DNA of 64,000 nt, taken from positions 499,183,627 to 499,247,626 of the forward strand of contig CM046881.1 of assembly GCA_025667525.1 (NCBI GenBank), written 5' to 3'. Source of the stretch: Glebionis coronaria (taxonomy: Eukaryota > Streptophyta > Magnoliopsida > Asterales > Asteraceae). Shown here piece by piece: positions 1 to 10,654 of the stretch. Each line of letters begins with the position of its first letter. Position 1 is the first letter of the stretch. A program made the translations under genes and the position numbers. The notes beneath the pieces were generated by a model, which had not been told where the DNA came from, searched no databases, and was given only the letters and a program-made list of their open reading frames with translations.

Positions 1-91
1 CTTTAACATCGTTCTGTGTGTATTGAAAAAATGACCGGCATATCCCTGAATTGTCAGACTTGATGATATTGAATTGGAGGAAAGGCGTGAG

Positions 92-370
92 TTATGTCAC
101 AAGAGCCTGATATGCAGTTTCTGATGCAGAGTGATTAAAGTCTTCTTTGTGAAGTTGCTCAGCTAGGTGGTTCAAGTTGAGAAATAGTGACTCGATGAAT
201 GTATAATGATGTTGACCGAAGAGTGTCACAAATTCGCTTCCTCCTTGAACCCATGCAATAGTCCTAAGATGTGACTGAAGTAGTCGAACTGACGTGATAC
301 CACTTTCTCTAGCTTTGTCTTGCAAAAAATGCAATTCTCCCTCGTTCGATGTTGAGTTCGAAAAATCCAT
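92..370 (-). CDS. Unrecognised 92-codon ORF in Copia-0
   Basis: This ORF begins MDFSNSTSNEGELHF and lies about 700 bases downstream of the Copia-0 primer binding site, where gag normally begins. I do not recognise it as a gag: there is no zinc knuckle or familiar gag-like stretch in the 92 residues, and no signal peptide or membrane segment. It ends at a stop inside the window. It may be a decayed gag start, a captured fragment, or a chance ORF. Its position and orientation are the only arguments for treating it as real. Confidence 0.3.
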   Translation of the reverse strand: MDFSNSTSNEGELHFLQDKARESGITSVRLLQSHLRTIAWVQGGSEFVTLFGQHHYTFIESLFLNLNHLAEQLHKEDFNHSASETAYQALVT

Positions 371-1075
371 TGAAAGTCGATGAAAAATGATACGGATATT
401 GTTGTCGGCTCAATACGATTATAAAATAAAACGGAGTCCAATTCAACCACGGATCACTCCAAATATAAGCCCATAAACTAATAAAACCAACCTTCGGTTA
501 AACTAGTAAACGGCCTGACAACCAATTTAACAAAATTACTTTGACACAACTCGATTTAACTTAGCAAAACCTACGTAGCCCAATTGTCAAAACGTAAACA
601 AGGCTAATTTATATTGCCACTTTATAAAACGAGGATTCACGTCTTTTGTTACAAGGCTTACAACGATAAACAATTGATAAAAGTTTTTACAATTGATTTT
701 GATATGATATGACAAATTGACAAGGATAAGTTTTTACAATTGGTAAAAGTTGAGGCCCAATTGTCATTTAATCAACATGCGGTTAACTTATTTGACCCCA
801 CCTTCTCAAATGTAAACCTAATGTAAACCAAATGTAAACGTGTCCTAGTCAAACTTGATTTAAATATAAATTGCAGTCTTCACGTGATGAATTCCTTTGG
901 ACCACACAATTTGCATAAGAGATGTTCGAACTGTGTCTACTACTTTCTCGACTCTTGAGTAATCACATGCAACACCAATGTCCACGTGTTAACAACTTTT
1001 GGATAACAGCTCACTCCTTGAACCTCTGTCCACTAAATCAAAAGATAAAACGTGTTAATCCAAAGAATCAACCAT
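371..1075 (-). other. Copia-0 leader, non-coding
   Basis: This is AT-rich sequence between the primer binding site and the first ORF of Copia-0. Several direct echoes occur, such as TTTTTACAATTG near 680 and 730 and AAATGTAAAC near 810-840. I see no ORF or structured RNA here. Confidence 0.5.
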
Positions 1076-1088
1076 GCTCTTGATACCA
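1076..1088 (-). other. Copia-0 primer binding site
   Basis: On the minus strand the sequence is TGGTATCAAGAGC, close to the initiator-methionine tRNA complement (TGGTATCAGAGC) used by most plant copia elements, with one extra A. It starts 2 bases inside the LTR edge. Confidence 0.75.
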
Positions 1089-1090
1089 AT

Positions 1091-1381
1091 TGAAGGATCT
1101 TGTTTTTCTAAGAATTAGGCATTGTGTGGATTATCTATTGAATGGATGGAGAAATGGAAAACTTAGAGAGAGAAAGAAGAGAGAGAAAGGAGAGGATTGA
1201 AAGAAAGATGAAATTTGATTATTGTAAAATGGAAGTGAACCAAGAACCCCTCCTAACATGCTAGGAGGGGGGTTTATATAGCCCACCCTACATGTGGTCT
1301 ATATGGGCTATATTGGATCACGAGCCCAATATCATTGGAGTGACCGATCCTTTCTAAATACGTAAAAACGTATTTCCAACA
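1091..1381 (-). repeat. Copia-0 5' LTR, 291 bp
   Basis: On the minus strand it begins TGTTGGAAATACG and ends AAGATCCTTCA, with canonical TG and CA termini. The second LTR lies outside the window, so identity and age cannot be judged. Its promoter core resembles that of Copia-2. Confidence 0.8.
1247..1282 (-). promoter_or_regulatory. TATA box with adjacent 9-bp-arm palindrome (Copia-0 LTR)
   Basis: On the minus strand a TATATAAA box (about 1273-1280) is followed within a few bases by an inverted repeat. Its arms are CCCCTCCTA (1247-1255) and TAGGAGGGG (1262-1270), with a 6-base loop. The palindrome would fall at or just before the RNA 5' end. Copia-2 and Athila B have the same arrangement. 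Confidence 0.65.
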
Positions 1382-1386
1382 ATTGG

Positions 1387-3145
1387 TTCAACCGTAGGTG
1401 TGGTTTGAGCGGTACTTCGTGGGATTGTAATGTGCTCCTTTTCGACCATCACCTCGGGTTCTTTCTCGATTTCCTTCTCCGTAGAAGTACTTGGACGAGA
1501 GATTGGTTCCTTGAAAGTTTTACCACTTCGTGTAGTAATAACCTTCATTTCTCCCTTCGGGTTTGCAATGGTCTCACTAAGAAGACCACCCGAGGAAGAG
1601 GGTTTACACATGATTGCTTCAAACATCTTAGCCATTCGGTCCTCAAATTTTAATTGCCTAGCATCCGCTTTTAATAACTCTTGCTTAATCTCATGTTGTC
1701 CTAATTCCATCCTTTTGTTGATTTTGTTGAAGACGTTGGACATTTCCTTCCATTTTGTTTGCATGAGTTTTAAGTTCATTAGCAAGTTCATTTTTAAGCT
1801 CGTTTTTCAACTCGGATCTTAAGCTAATCATCTCACGTTACATGTTATCAAATTTAGCATCATTTGCTTTAGCATAATCCAAAAATTCTCCTTGAAGATT
1901 TTTAGTGTGAGCATTTTGAAACCCTTGTGTAGTGTTTTGAAAATCACGGTTTTGGTTTTGATTAGTGACATGTCAATTCCCATTTTGATAATTCCCTTTG
2001 TTGTAGTTGCGTGAATTGCCTTGGTAATTACCACCTTGGTTGTTGTTTCGATAATTATTAGCATTTTGATTTGGTGGAGCTTGATTTTGGCGGGAACCTT
2101 GACCGTTTTGGTTGTAAGTTCCGGTTGCTACATAAGCACTCGAAGTGTTACCATCCGCGGTAATGCACTCGGAAAGATCATGAGCTCCCCCACAAGACAA
2201 ACAACTTTTAGCTACCACTTTAACCGGAGCGGAATTTGAAGCTTCTTGAGCTTTCCAATGGGACATAAGATTAGCAAATCTATCAAAAAATCGACTTTCC
2301 TCATTAGCTTCATCATGTAAGGCATTAATGCTACGAGACGATGACGATTAAGACGAACCCAAATTGGTAACACTCGGTGTGTTACGAGGGCTATAAACCT
2401 TAGATCTATTCTCGATGATTTGTAAAGCCTCATTAGTCGTCTTGCACAAAAAATTACCACCCGCGGCGGGATTCAAATAATCTCGTTCATGATCATTAAG
2501 CCCATTATAAAAAGTATCAACTTGATGTAATTCCGTAAAATCATGGTGTGGACATTCATGTAACATTTCTTTAAAGCGTTCCCATGCCATTGAAAAACTT
2601 TCATTATTTCTTTGCACAAATCGTGAAATCTCATTTTTCAAATGTGTTGTTTTAGATGGTGGAAAAAATTTGTTCACAAACTTAGAAACTAGATCACCCC
2701 ATGTCAAAATCGAATTTGGCGGTTCTTTCTCAAGCCAAATTTTTGCGGGTCCATCTAACGAGTATGGAAACAACATCATCTTAATGGCGTCATGTGGAAC
2801 ATCCTTAAACTTGCTAGTAGCGGTGAGACGGTTAAAATTCCTTATGTGATAGTGCGGGTTGTCTTTCTCATGACCTCTAAACTTATTTGCTTGCAACATC
2901 GACATTAACCCCGTCTTAATCTCGAAATTCTCCGCAAGGATGGCGGGAATCACAATAGCCTCTCCAAAACCCTCGGTGGGTGCTTGTAGCAACTCCATCA
3001 TAGTACGATTAGCCATGACGACTTCTTGTTCTACAATAGGTTCAACAATTGGAGGTTGTTTTTCAATCAACGTCTCTTGATTGGCTTGCTTTTGAAGACG
3101 TTTACGAGCTCGTTTTGCTTGATTACGAGTGATCATAAACTTCAC
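1387..3145 (-). pseudogene. gag: Athila element A gag (broken)
   Basis: This is the gag of a Ty3/gypsy element of Athila type, which would form the virus-like particle. The N-terminal 265 codons (2348-3145, MKFMITRNQAKRARK...) carry the retrotransposon gag core, including a WLEKEPPNSILTWGDL stretch. One in-frame stop (TAA near 2348) separates it from the same-frame continuation, which holds a zinc knuckle CLSCGGAHDLSEC (about 2165-2205) and an Asn/Gln-rich tail. A further stop and a frameshift between 1973 and 1791 follow. The ITTRSGKTFKEP segment (about 1530) is typical of the gag-protease junction. The frame is cut at 1387 by Copia-0, and the rest of the element would lie left of the window. 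Confidence 0.88.
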
Positions 3146-3860
3146 GAAGAATGGGAGGTGAGCAAAGAAGATTCTTTTTGGGTGTTTTGTGAATTTTCAA
3201 AATTTTTTTTTGTTTTTGATTATATTTAATTTTTTTGGATTTTGGTGTATCTTCGTAGACAACAATCTACAAAATCTCTCCTCGAATCAAACTCTTGATT
3301 AAAGAAGCCTCAAAGGAATGAAAACGATCACGTGGAGTGAACGCCTTCGAATGACTTTAGAACTTTGGTGAAAACCAAATTGTTCAAGAGGTTTTAATCA
3401 CAAAGAAACCAAGAAAATATATTATACGTAATAATACTTTCGGCGGCAAAACCCTCGATTAGCCTTCAATCTCAAAATAATCACAAGCAAGCGGGGAAAC
3501 GAGGCGGCGCGAAGAACTTAAGAGCCTTTTTCCTTAGGGTATATTTTATAATACCCGCCTTATACCCACCTTATAGTTTGTATTTTTCAAAATCGAGCTT
3601 CACGAAAGTATTTATCTATTTTGCCTTTTTATTCTTGTTTGAAATTCGAATACAATAATTAGGAGATCAAATCCCAATTAAGGTTGTGTTTTCACACTTT
3701 TGGAGATATTGTTTATTGATTGTGATACTTAATACACTATAGTAATAATATTTTCACAAGAAAAACCAAGAAAACCGATAATACGTATTAGTAGATTTCT
3801 ACTAATACAAATACTATATGGTTAATATTAAAAACAACAATGCAAATTAATCACGACACA
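3146..3860 (-). other. Element A leader, non-coding
   Basis: This is sequence between the primer binding site and the gag start of element A. It is AT-rich, with a T-run at 3198-3212. I see no ORF or clear structure. Confidence 0.6.
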
Positions 3861-3880
3861 CCTCCCCGGCAGCGGCGCCA
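3861..3880 (-). other. Element A primer binding site
   Basis: On the minus strand it reads TGGCGCCGCTGCCGGGGA, the standard Athila-type site adjacent to the LTR. Three bases separate it from the LTR edge at 3884. Confidence 0.88.
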
Positions 3881-4799
3881 AAATGATTGTAGTAAATTAC
3901 AACTCTTGTTTAAGAAAACAAAGAGAGTAAAATAGGGAAAGTATCGAGTGATGATTTAGGAAAATCAAGCACTAATGACCCAATGAAGTTCGTTTCCCAA
4001 GGAGGTATATGTGTGTGACTAAGATGTACAAGATTTGAGATTAATATTTGTTTTAGAAGGGGATGAGAAAAGAAGATGACGAAGACGTGAAAATAATACT
4101 ACGACGACAAAACGTAAAACCGTAAAAACTACAAAAATAAAAATTAATTCTAAAAATTACCAAAAGTTCACCAAAAATCAAAATAAATAAACTAAGAGTT
4201 TACCAATGATAAAAACTTTTTCAAACCTTTTAAATAATTAAATATTCAATTTTTAAATGCTAATTAAAGCCATAAAAATCTAATAAATTATCATAAAGCC
4301 CAAATAAAGATTTTTCAATTGGTAAACCTCAAAAATAACCTAAAAAGATTAAAAAACTATTTTTAGAAATTTTTAAACTAATAAAAACTATTTAAAGTGA
4401 TTTAAAAACTATTAAAACTTAAAATAATTATAAAAATTAATCTAAAGGTGATAAAATTATTCTAAAAGTTGCTAAATTCCTACTTTAATGTATTTAAGCT
4501 AAGAAAGATATAAAAAGTTGGAAAATGTAAAATTTGAAAAATAATAATAAAATAATATTAAAATAATATTAAAAATCCAAAAATTATAAAAAATTCTAAA
4601 AACCTGCAAACTAGTTTATTTAATCCTAAATAATCAGAAAATCAAAGTGAAATTACTAGAATACCCCTATTGGGCCCTCAAATGGCCAAAACCAAAAACC
4701 GTCAACCCTTAATGGGCTTTTGGGCCCAAAAAGTCAAATTTGGCCCAATTGACTTGGAAAAGCCCTATCTGACTCAAAATTTAATTCTTAGAACAAAAC

Positions 4800-6460
4800 T
4801 CTAAAGGCCCAAAAGCTGAATGTGAGCTTATCACAGCTTAATAAGCAAACAGCTTATCCTTATTGGGCTTTTTAGCCCATTAAGCAATAAGCTAATGCCA
4901 TAAGCTCTAATTTGACACACAACCTTCTTTTGGGATGCTTATAAGATCTGTAAAAAGAAATTTTGAAAAAGCACACTCAATAAGCCAGAAATAAGCAAAG
5001 TACAAATCCACAAAACGACAAAATAGTCGGGTTTGAGATTTAGGGCACCTTAGAAGCTCTAGTTTGTTGCAAAAGCTCACAAATAGCTTAACTTAGAATA
5101 ATCAATCAAGAAAATCACAAAAAGCCAAGTAGAATAAGCTGTGGGAACCAATAAGTACTCTGAAAAAGCCAAATAAGCTAGTTTCCTTGCAAAAGCTTAA
5201 CCAAAAGACTTGTAAACTTCCAGATTTGTTATTAAGCTAAGAAAAATGATTTCTATTACAAAAGCTAAGTTGTTGCCTGTACCAACAAGCAAAACAAATT
5301 CAATAAGCCTTGATAAGTGAAAATCAAACGCTGACAGGAACAAAATGGACGTTGACAGACTTAATGAAGTGTAAGGACCTGTTTTTCACCCTGCTGGTCA
5401 AGGTTTGAGTGCAAACCTTGTGAATCAAAGCTAACCAGTTGGGTAAACTTGATGTGTTTTTGGCACAAATAAGCCAATAAGCCAGTAGGCTTATAAGCTA
5501 TGAACAAATCAATCCAAATAGCCAAATAATCTCACAAACAGCACATAAACAAGTTCCAAGCAGCAAAATAAAAATCCTTAAACTAGAAATCAAAATGCAA
5601 CACCAAATGAGGTGGTCACTTTGCTGATGCAAATGACCACTTCAACAAACTTTGATAAGATATAACAATCACAATAAGCCACCAAATTCAACAACCATAT
5701 AACCAATAGATAGCTTATCACCCAAACTATTCCGAAACCTGATTTCAGACCTTAGATCCAAGTAACAAAGAAGTTATTGGATCTGATGTATTTGACCAAT
5801 TTCAAAACCACTTTTATCAGATTTTTGTAAAACTTCAAATCCCTTTTCCAAAATTTCAGAAACTTAACCAATGACTAAAACTTGTATATTAATACTTGTT
5901 TAGACCATCCAAACCTTAAGAACCAAGGGCTCAAGGCCACAAGGCCTTATGAACCAGTAATCCCAAACAACCCTTAATCAACCACTTTTCAAACAAACTT
6001 CTGATTTTTAAACACAACCTATTGATTTTAATGATCAAATAGCTACACTAGGTGACAACTAACAGATTACAACCAAAAAACACAAAGCACAAACAAAAGA
6101 ACACAAAATCAAAGCTCAAACTCCAAAACAGGCAGTAACATGAACTTTTAAGAGGAATCTTAACAAGATGTTATACCTGTCCTCCACAACATCCTAGGAG
6201 GGCCAGCTATGCTCCTTGGACCTTGTTCAACAACTAGAACAAGACCAAGGTACTTCAACGAAGGTGATGCAAGACTGCCTTGGTAGATGGTTCAAAGTAT
6301 AACCTCATGGACATGATTTCTTCAACACAAGCAGCAAACAACTCAACCAAGGGCTCTAATCCCTTCACAAGCTTGGTGTCAACAAGCTTGCAAGAGCTTA
6401 TAGCTTATGGTTAAGGATTAGTACACAAAAATAAGCAAAATCAGAACCTCCTTTCAAGCT
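4800..6460 (-). repeat. Iterated AATAAGC / AAGCTTAT motif block in the A LTR
   Basis: Short copies of AATAAGC, TAAGCTTA and AGCTTAT recur here at irregular spacing, about 25 or more by eye, in both orientations. I see no long ORF. The motif is not conspicuous in the flanking parts of the same LTR. Confidence 0.55.
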
Positions 6461-6981
6461 TTTTCAAACTTGAAAACCTTACCAAACATAAACGTCCTTG
6501 AACCAAATGATTCAAGAACACTTATAACAATCAATGGAACTCAGAATCACCTTTAAACAATACCAACTTTCAAAAACATAAAAAGGAATTACAATTTTCT
6601 CAAAATACCAACTTTTATAAATTTCAAAAAGGAATTACAAGTTTAAAAGGCAAAGACTGGAACAAAGGGACTCTCACATGTTGAGGTCTCCTTTTATAGG
6701 CAAATGCTAGGCTACACTATTCACAAACCCTAGAAGTGAATTCTCTAAAATGCCCTTGAGCTCTTGAGGCAGTTTGTTGTTGATCAGCTGTCCAAAGTGA
6801 TCCAAGACGTTCATTTTAGCTTTGTGATCAAGCAAATTGTTGTCCCATATATTTAGATGATTAGAGATAGAAAATAGATGAAAGAAGATGGATTCCTAGA
6901 GAGAGAAAGTAGTGAGAGAAAGTAGAGAGGAGGAGAGGATTAACTTGTAGAATATTAGATTAAGAGAAAAATGAATCACCA

Positions 6982-7014
6982 ACCCTCCTAACATGCTAGG
7001 AGGGTAGTATATAT
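6982..7014 (-). promoter_or_regulatory. TATA box plus palindrome, Copia-2 3' LTR
   Basis: The arms are ACCCTCCTA (6982-6990) and TAGGAGGGT (6997-7005), beside TATATATA (7008-7014) on the minus strand. The loop ACATGC is identical to that in Copia-0. Confidence 0.65.
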
Positions 7015-7186
7015 AGTCCACCCACATGCAGGCTTCTTTATGGACTATATGGTTTGGGCCGGGCTTTCCTTTTGGGCTGTAGTTACTTATTAATGAACTT
7101 TAGCCTAAAGTTAAGCCCGTATAACACAACTAATATACTACCTATTACAACGTTCTAAAATACGATACATAATAAACATATGACCG

Positions 7187-7757
7187 TGATGACGTATAGT
7201 CCCCAACCGGGTCATGAGCCCGGCCCACGGGTACTACCCGTATCCGGCCCATCACAGATGGGTGGATAAATGTCATTCAGGCTTATGGGTTTGAGTGAAT
7301 AGTAACCGCACATGTGTGCGGCCCACGGCCCAAGGCGGCCGACATAAGATTAGACAGAATCATATTCTGTCTAGGAATATCTTTATCCCAATAAGAGAGG
7401 ATATTCACTACCAGAATTAGAAGATAACAATCATTCTAATTCTGGTGCTTATCTCTTCCTTGGGGCCGAAGCATCAGTGAAAGCCCACTAGGGTTTCACT
7501 GCCTATAAAAGGAACCCCCAAGGGTTCCACAAAGGTATTACGACTTGTACTCTAAACTCACATAAACCTTAAACCGATTACTTACTCTTACGCCGGAGTC
7601 TAATCGTGGGAAACATTCCCACGGTAAGCCTAACGCGTGCTGTTTAGTGTGCAGGATCCCAACCAAACGATTCACTTGGTGCAGGAGCCGGAGCCCAGCC
7701 AACCCGAATTAAGCCTAATTCGGGTCTAGCAAGGATCAACCAACTTTTGCATCAACA
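7187..7757 (+). repeat. Element J LTR, 571 bp
   Basis: It starts TGATGACGTATAG and ends GCATCAACA just before the primer site. The left edge is fixed by comparison with the uninterrupted Copia-2 LTR. Confidence 0.8.
7504..7511 (+). promoter_or_regulatory. TATA box of element J
   Basis: TATAAAAG lies 250 bases before the LTR end, in a GC-richer context. It is the best core-promoter candidate in this LTR. Confidence 0.6.
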
Positions 7758-7760
7758 AGT

Positions 7761-7776
7761 TGGCGCCGCCTGTGGG
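7761..7776 (+). other. Element J primer binding site
   Basis: TGGCGCCGCCTGTGGG lies 3 bases after the LTR. The form resembles sites of Tat/Ogre-type gypsy elements; the tRNA used cannot be stated with confidence. Confidence 0.7.
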
Positions 7777-7820
7777 ACCCATAACTCTAAGCTAGAACAA
7801 AACCTCATCTCGAATTTCCA

Positions 7821-8224
7821 ATGACGAAGGGGCATCCGCCAGCTAACCCCAGGAACGTGAATCCTGGGAACCGGAAGTCCCAAGGGGAAGGGATTCTCAT
7901 TCCCAACCAATCACCTAGCCGCCTTGCAGGCGGGCTGGGTAACCGTAGCGTTTTTCAGCCCGCAGGGGTGACGAGCACGATCTCGGTGACACCCCCACCT
8001 ACCTCAACCCTGTACAACCCTGATCCGGGGAGTGCGCCAAACCCTCCTAGCAAGGAACCGCGCAGACCCTCGACGGAGGAAGAAGTGGAAATCCTACCAC
8101 TCAGTGAGGAGGATCTTACTCGAGTTCTCACGCAGAACTTCGAAAGGATCGTCCCAGGGATCGCATCAAGGTTGAATCTGGGGAGGAACCTCCAAGCCAG
8201 ACTCAACTTTGGTGACAGTGGACC
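7821..8224 (+). pseudogene. gag: Element J gag N-terminal fragment
   Basis: The ORF begins MTKGHPPANPRNVNP, 44 bases after the primer site. It is proline- and arginine-rich at the start, followed by an acidic stretch (STEEEVEILPLSEEDL) and a helix-like segment ending near ARLNFGD. About 134 codons belong to the element; the reading frame then runs on into Copia-2 LTR sequence to a stop at 8279, giving a chimeric end. No gag core or zinc knuckle is reached. Identification as gag rests on position after the primer site. Confidence 0.6.
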
Positions 8225-8265
8225 GACCGAGCATTCTTGTTTGGCTCAATATTTTGAGGCTAACA

Positions 8266-8277
8266 ATCTCCCCCAAT
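8266..8277 (-). other. Copia-2 polypurine tract
   Basis: On the minus strand ATTGGGGGAGAT abuts the 3' LTR, the expected plus-strand primer site. Confidence 0.85.
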
Positions 8278-8279
8278 GA

Positions 8280-9614
8280 GAGGTCATAAACCTTGGTCAT
8301 TTAGGAAATTTGTAGAGATTACTAGTCTCGCCATAAATGAGTCTTGAACGTGTAATAGTAGTCTTGTTCCTTCATGCTGTGATCTTTGAGCCTTTGTCGT
8401 TGTCTTTCGACTTTTTCTTTAAGTTTGAGATCTTCAAATCATCCTTGACTAGTCTTTGCCATCTTGCGATCTTGTGTCATCATCCACATGCTCACACTAT
8501 TAATTGTTGAATATGTCTTTAGGCATGAGTATGTGGTTTCTGAATCATTGACTTTGCTGTGTACACCGTGACGCCACCTTCTCGAGACAAAACATAGACA
8601 CGGACTGAATGGCTTTGACATTCGTCCTAAATCGGTATCGTTTTACCTCCGGTCGGTGTAGACCGTTATACGATATTAAATACCGTACCTGTGATTAGGT
8701 AGATTCAATTAAGAATCTCCTTGACAGGGTTTCGCAGCTGTACTAGCCGTTCTCTTTACTCGACCGTCTCAAAGCAAGACTGCGAACATAAAGAGTGAAT
8801 CAATTGGATAAATATCCGCTTGATTAAAGTCGTCAATTCAAATTCCTGGAACAAGTTTGATTCTTAACGAATCTTACCATTGTTGCTTTCCAGTTGACAC
8901 AAGTTTGATTCATAAGAATCTCACAAGTCACCTACCGTAGCGCTGTTTGAGGTTGACGCTAGAAGGATTTCCATTCCTCACTGTGAATATTAACGAATAT
9001 CACTCTGAATGTTCTGGCAAGGCCATAAAGATATTGCGTAGAAACCTGAAACGAGTTTGAATCAATTCAGAATCAAACCACTGTTGCTTTTCAGTTTTAC
9101 ATATGTTCGATTCATAAAGAATCTTGCATATGACCTACCGCAGTGCTGTTTGACGTTAACACTGGAAGGATTTCCACTCATCATTGTGAATACTAAGTAG
9201 TATCACTCTGAGTGTTCTAGCAATATCGCAAGGATATAGCGTAGGAATCTTTTGATCTTCATCAGTGTGTCCTAACGAGATTTGATTGATCTCTTGGCTC
9301 TAGACTCTATTTGTGCACTTTTAGTGGTCGGAGGCTGGAGCAGATGCCACCTATTCAATATCAACTATCTCGGAGTGAGAAAGTCAATAGAAGTCGTGTT
9401 GATCTTCGTGAAAATAAAACAAAATTCTTTTGAGAGAAGCCTGAGTAGCTAGGAAAGGGTTGTGCTTCACATCACTGGGTACATGATGAGTTTGTCTTCA
9501 TGATGAGTTGACCCGGTTTCTGCCTAAGTTGTATGGAGGGCTTCTTTCTTTAGACCCTTTATCCTTACATTTCTTTTTCATTCTTCAACCCCTTCAATGC
9601 TTACCAAGACATCA
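8280..9614 (-). other. Copia-2 3' non-coding region replacing RT/RNase H
   Basis: Pol would normally continue here, but I find no RT or RNase H motif in any frame and no long ORF. The integrase frame ends at 9615. The sequence holds a two-copy tandem repeat (next entry) and otherwise looks unique. Confidence 0.7.
8850..9250 (-). repeat. Two diverged tandem units of about 200 bp
   Basis: Each unit carries GTTTGATTC(A)..., GACCTACCG or CACCTACCG, GTGCTGTTTGA or GCGCTGTTTGA, AAGGATTTCCA, TTGTGAATA or CTGTGAATA, TATCACTCTGA and GATAT..GCGTAG in the same order. Units are about 8850-9052 and 9053-9250. Confidence 0.8.
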
Positions 9615-10650
9615 TTAATAGCACCTTGTTGTGATTGTTTCATGTTCAATTCCTTCGGCTTCAAAATAATTTCTCAGTTTTGAATTCAAAAATTTTGTAC
9701 CTCTGTCAGTACGAACCACTTTAACTTGAGCTTGAAGACCACATTGTATCACTTTAAGGAAGATGATGAGAACATCGGGTGTTTCATCCTTGGATCTCAA
9801 GAAGTGAGTCCGTGTGTACCTTGAGTAGTCATCAACAATTACCATAACGTATTTCTTCCCATTGATACTTTGAACACGCATGGGACTACACAAATCTATA
9901 TGAAGAAGATCTAACCGTCCTTTAGAGCTTGGAGTAGTCTTTGTCTTGAAACTACTCCGTTTAGCTTTACAAAGCTCACAAGAAGAACAAAGATGATCTT
10001 TGATGAATTTCAAGTTAGGAAGGCCTCGCACAATATCTTTCTTGGAAAGCAAGTTGATGGTATCAAAGTTAAGATGAGATAAACGTTGATGCCATAACCA
10101 AGCTTGAGTCGTTGAATCTTTAGCCATGAAACAGATTGGAGTTAAAGATGTGGAGTCTTGTAGTGAAATAGTGTAGAGATCAGTACCCCGTGTTCCGGTA
10201 AGTAAGTCATTCCCATCATAATCACGAACAAAACATGTCTTCTTTCTAAAAGCAACCTCCAAATCCGCATCACAGAATTGACCAACCGAGAAAAGAATGT
10301 GATTGAGACCTTCGACGTAGTAAACCCTTTTGATAGTGATATTCCCCTGAACCAAGTCTTCATATCCTAGGATCGGTGCAAATTGATCATTTCCGAATCG
10401 GACCGTACCCAGGAACTTCTCCACGAAGTTAATTAGAAGCTTGAGATTCCCCGTCATGTGCTTCGTGCATCCGGAGTCCAGTATGAAGAGAATTATTTCG
10501 ATCACCTGCAGAAGAATTAGAACACGATGGAGCATTTGCTAAATTGGATTCCATGTTAGTTATGATTTCCGATTCATTAGTTTCCCTAGTTTCACCACTT
10601 AGAGGCACACTAACGCTCGTAGTCACATTTTCTGTCCTAACCTTAGGCAT
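9615..10650 (-). pseudogene. pol: Copia-2 protease and truncated integrase
   Basis: The protease active site DSGCTKHMTG is near 10450-10482. A GAG-pre-integrase zinc-binding segment (HQRLSHLN ... CSSCELCKAK, around 9950-10100) follows. The integrase core then begins (LLHIDLCSPM, with its first catalytic Asp, and a VVRTDRG block with the second). The frame stops at 9615, right where the catalytic-glutamate region (PQQNG...VERKNRT in relatives) should be, so the integrase is incomplete. Upstream, 10429-10650 is the same pol region in another frame, showing a frameshift near 10430-10540. It cannot encode a working integrase. Confidence 0.88.
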
Positions 10651-10654
10651 CCAT

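Larger units (their letters stand above)
1..1381 (-). mobile_element. Copia-0, 5' end of a Ty1/copia-like LTR retrotransposon
   Basis: The element reads leftwards and runs off the window at base 1. It has a 5' LTR (1091-1381), a primer binding site 2 bases inside it, a leader of about 700 bases and the start of an internal region. It interrupts the gag of Athila element A: A gag coding sequence stops at the LTR edge. The 5 bases outside the LTR (ATTGG, 1382-1386) would be one copy of the target-site duplication; the other copy is outside the window. No pol is visible, so the copia assignment rests on the short LTR and the methionine-type primer site. Confidence 0.75.
7187..8224 (+). mobile_element. 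Element J, truncated Tat/Ogre-like gypsy 5' end
   Basis: This is an insertion in the Copia-2 3' LTR flanked by GACCG (7182-7186 and 8225-8229). It contains a complete-looking LTR (7187-7757), a primer site, an untranslated leader and the N-terminal part of a gag-like ORF. It then ends abruptly, with no pol and no 3' LTR. It is visibly richer in G+C than its surroundings. Either most of the element was deleted back to the target duplication (the junction ACCGACCG allows microhomology) or an incomplete copy inserted. It must be younger than Copia-2. Confidence 0.8.
6838..8265 (-). repeat. Copia-2 3' LTR, interrupted by element J
   Basis: The segments 6838-7186 and 8225-8265 match the intact right-hand copy (14825-15209), with the GACCG pentamer duplicated around J. 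By eye the differences from the other copy are single substitutions near 6887, 7063 and 7130. Confidence 0.92.

Noticed and set aside
4081..4640. Centromeric satellite or matrix-attachment region
   Set aside because: It is very A/T-rich, but no tandem period is visible and it lies within one LTR; composition alone is not enough.
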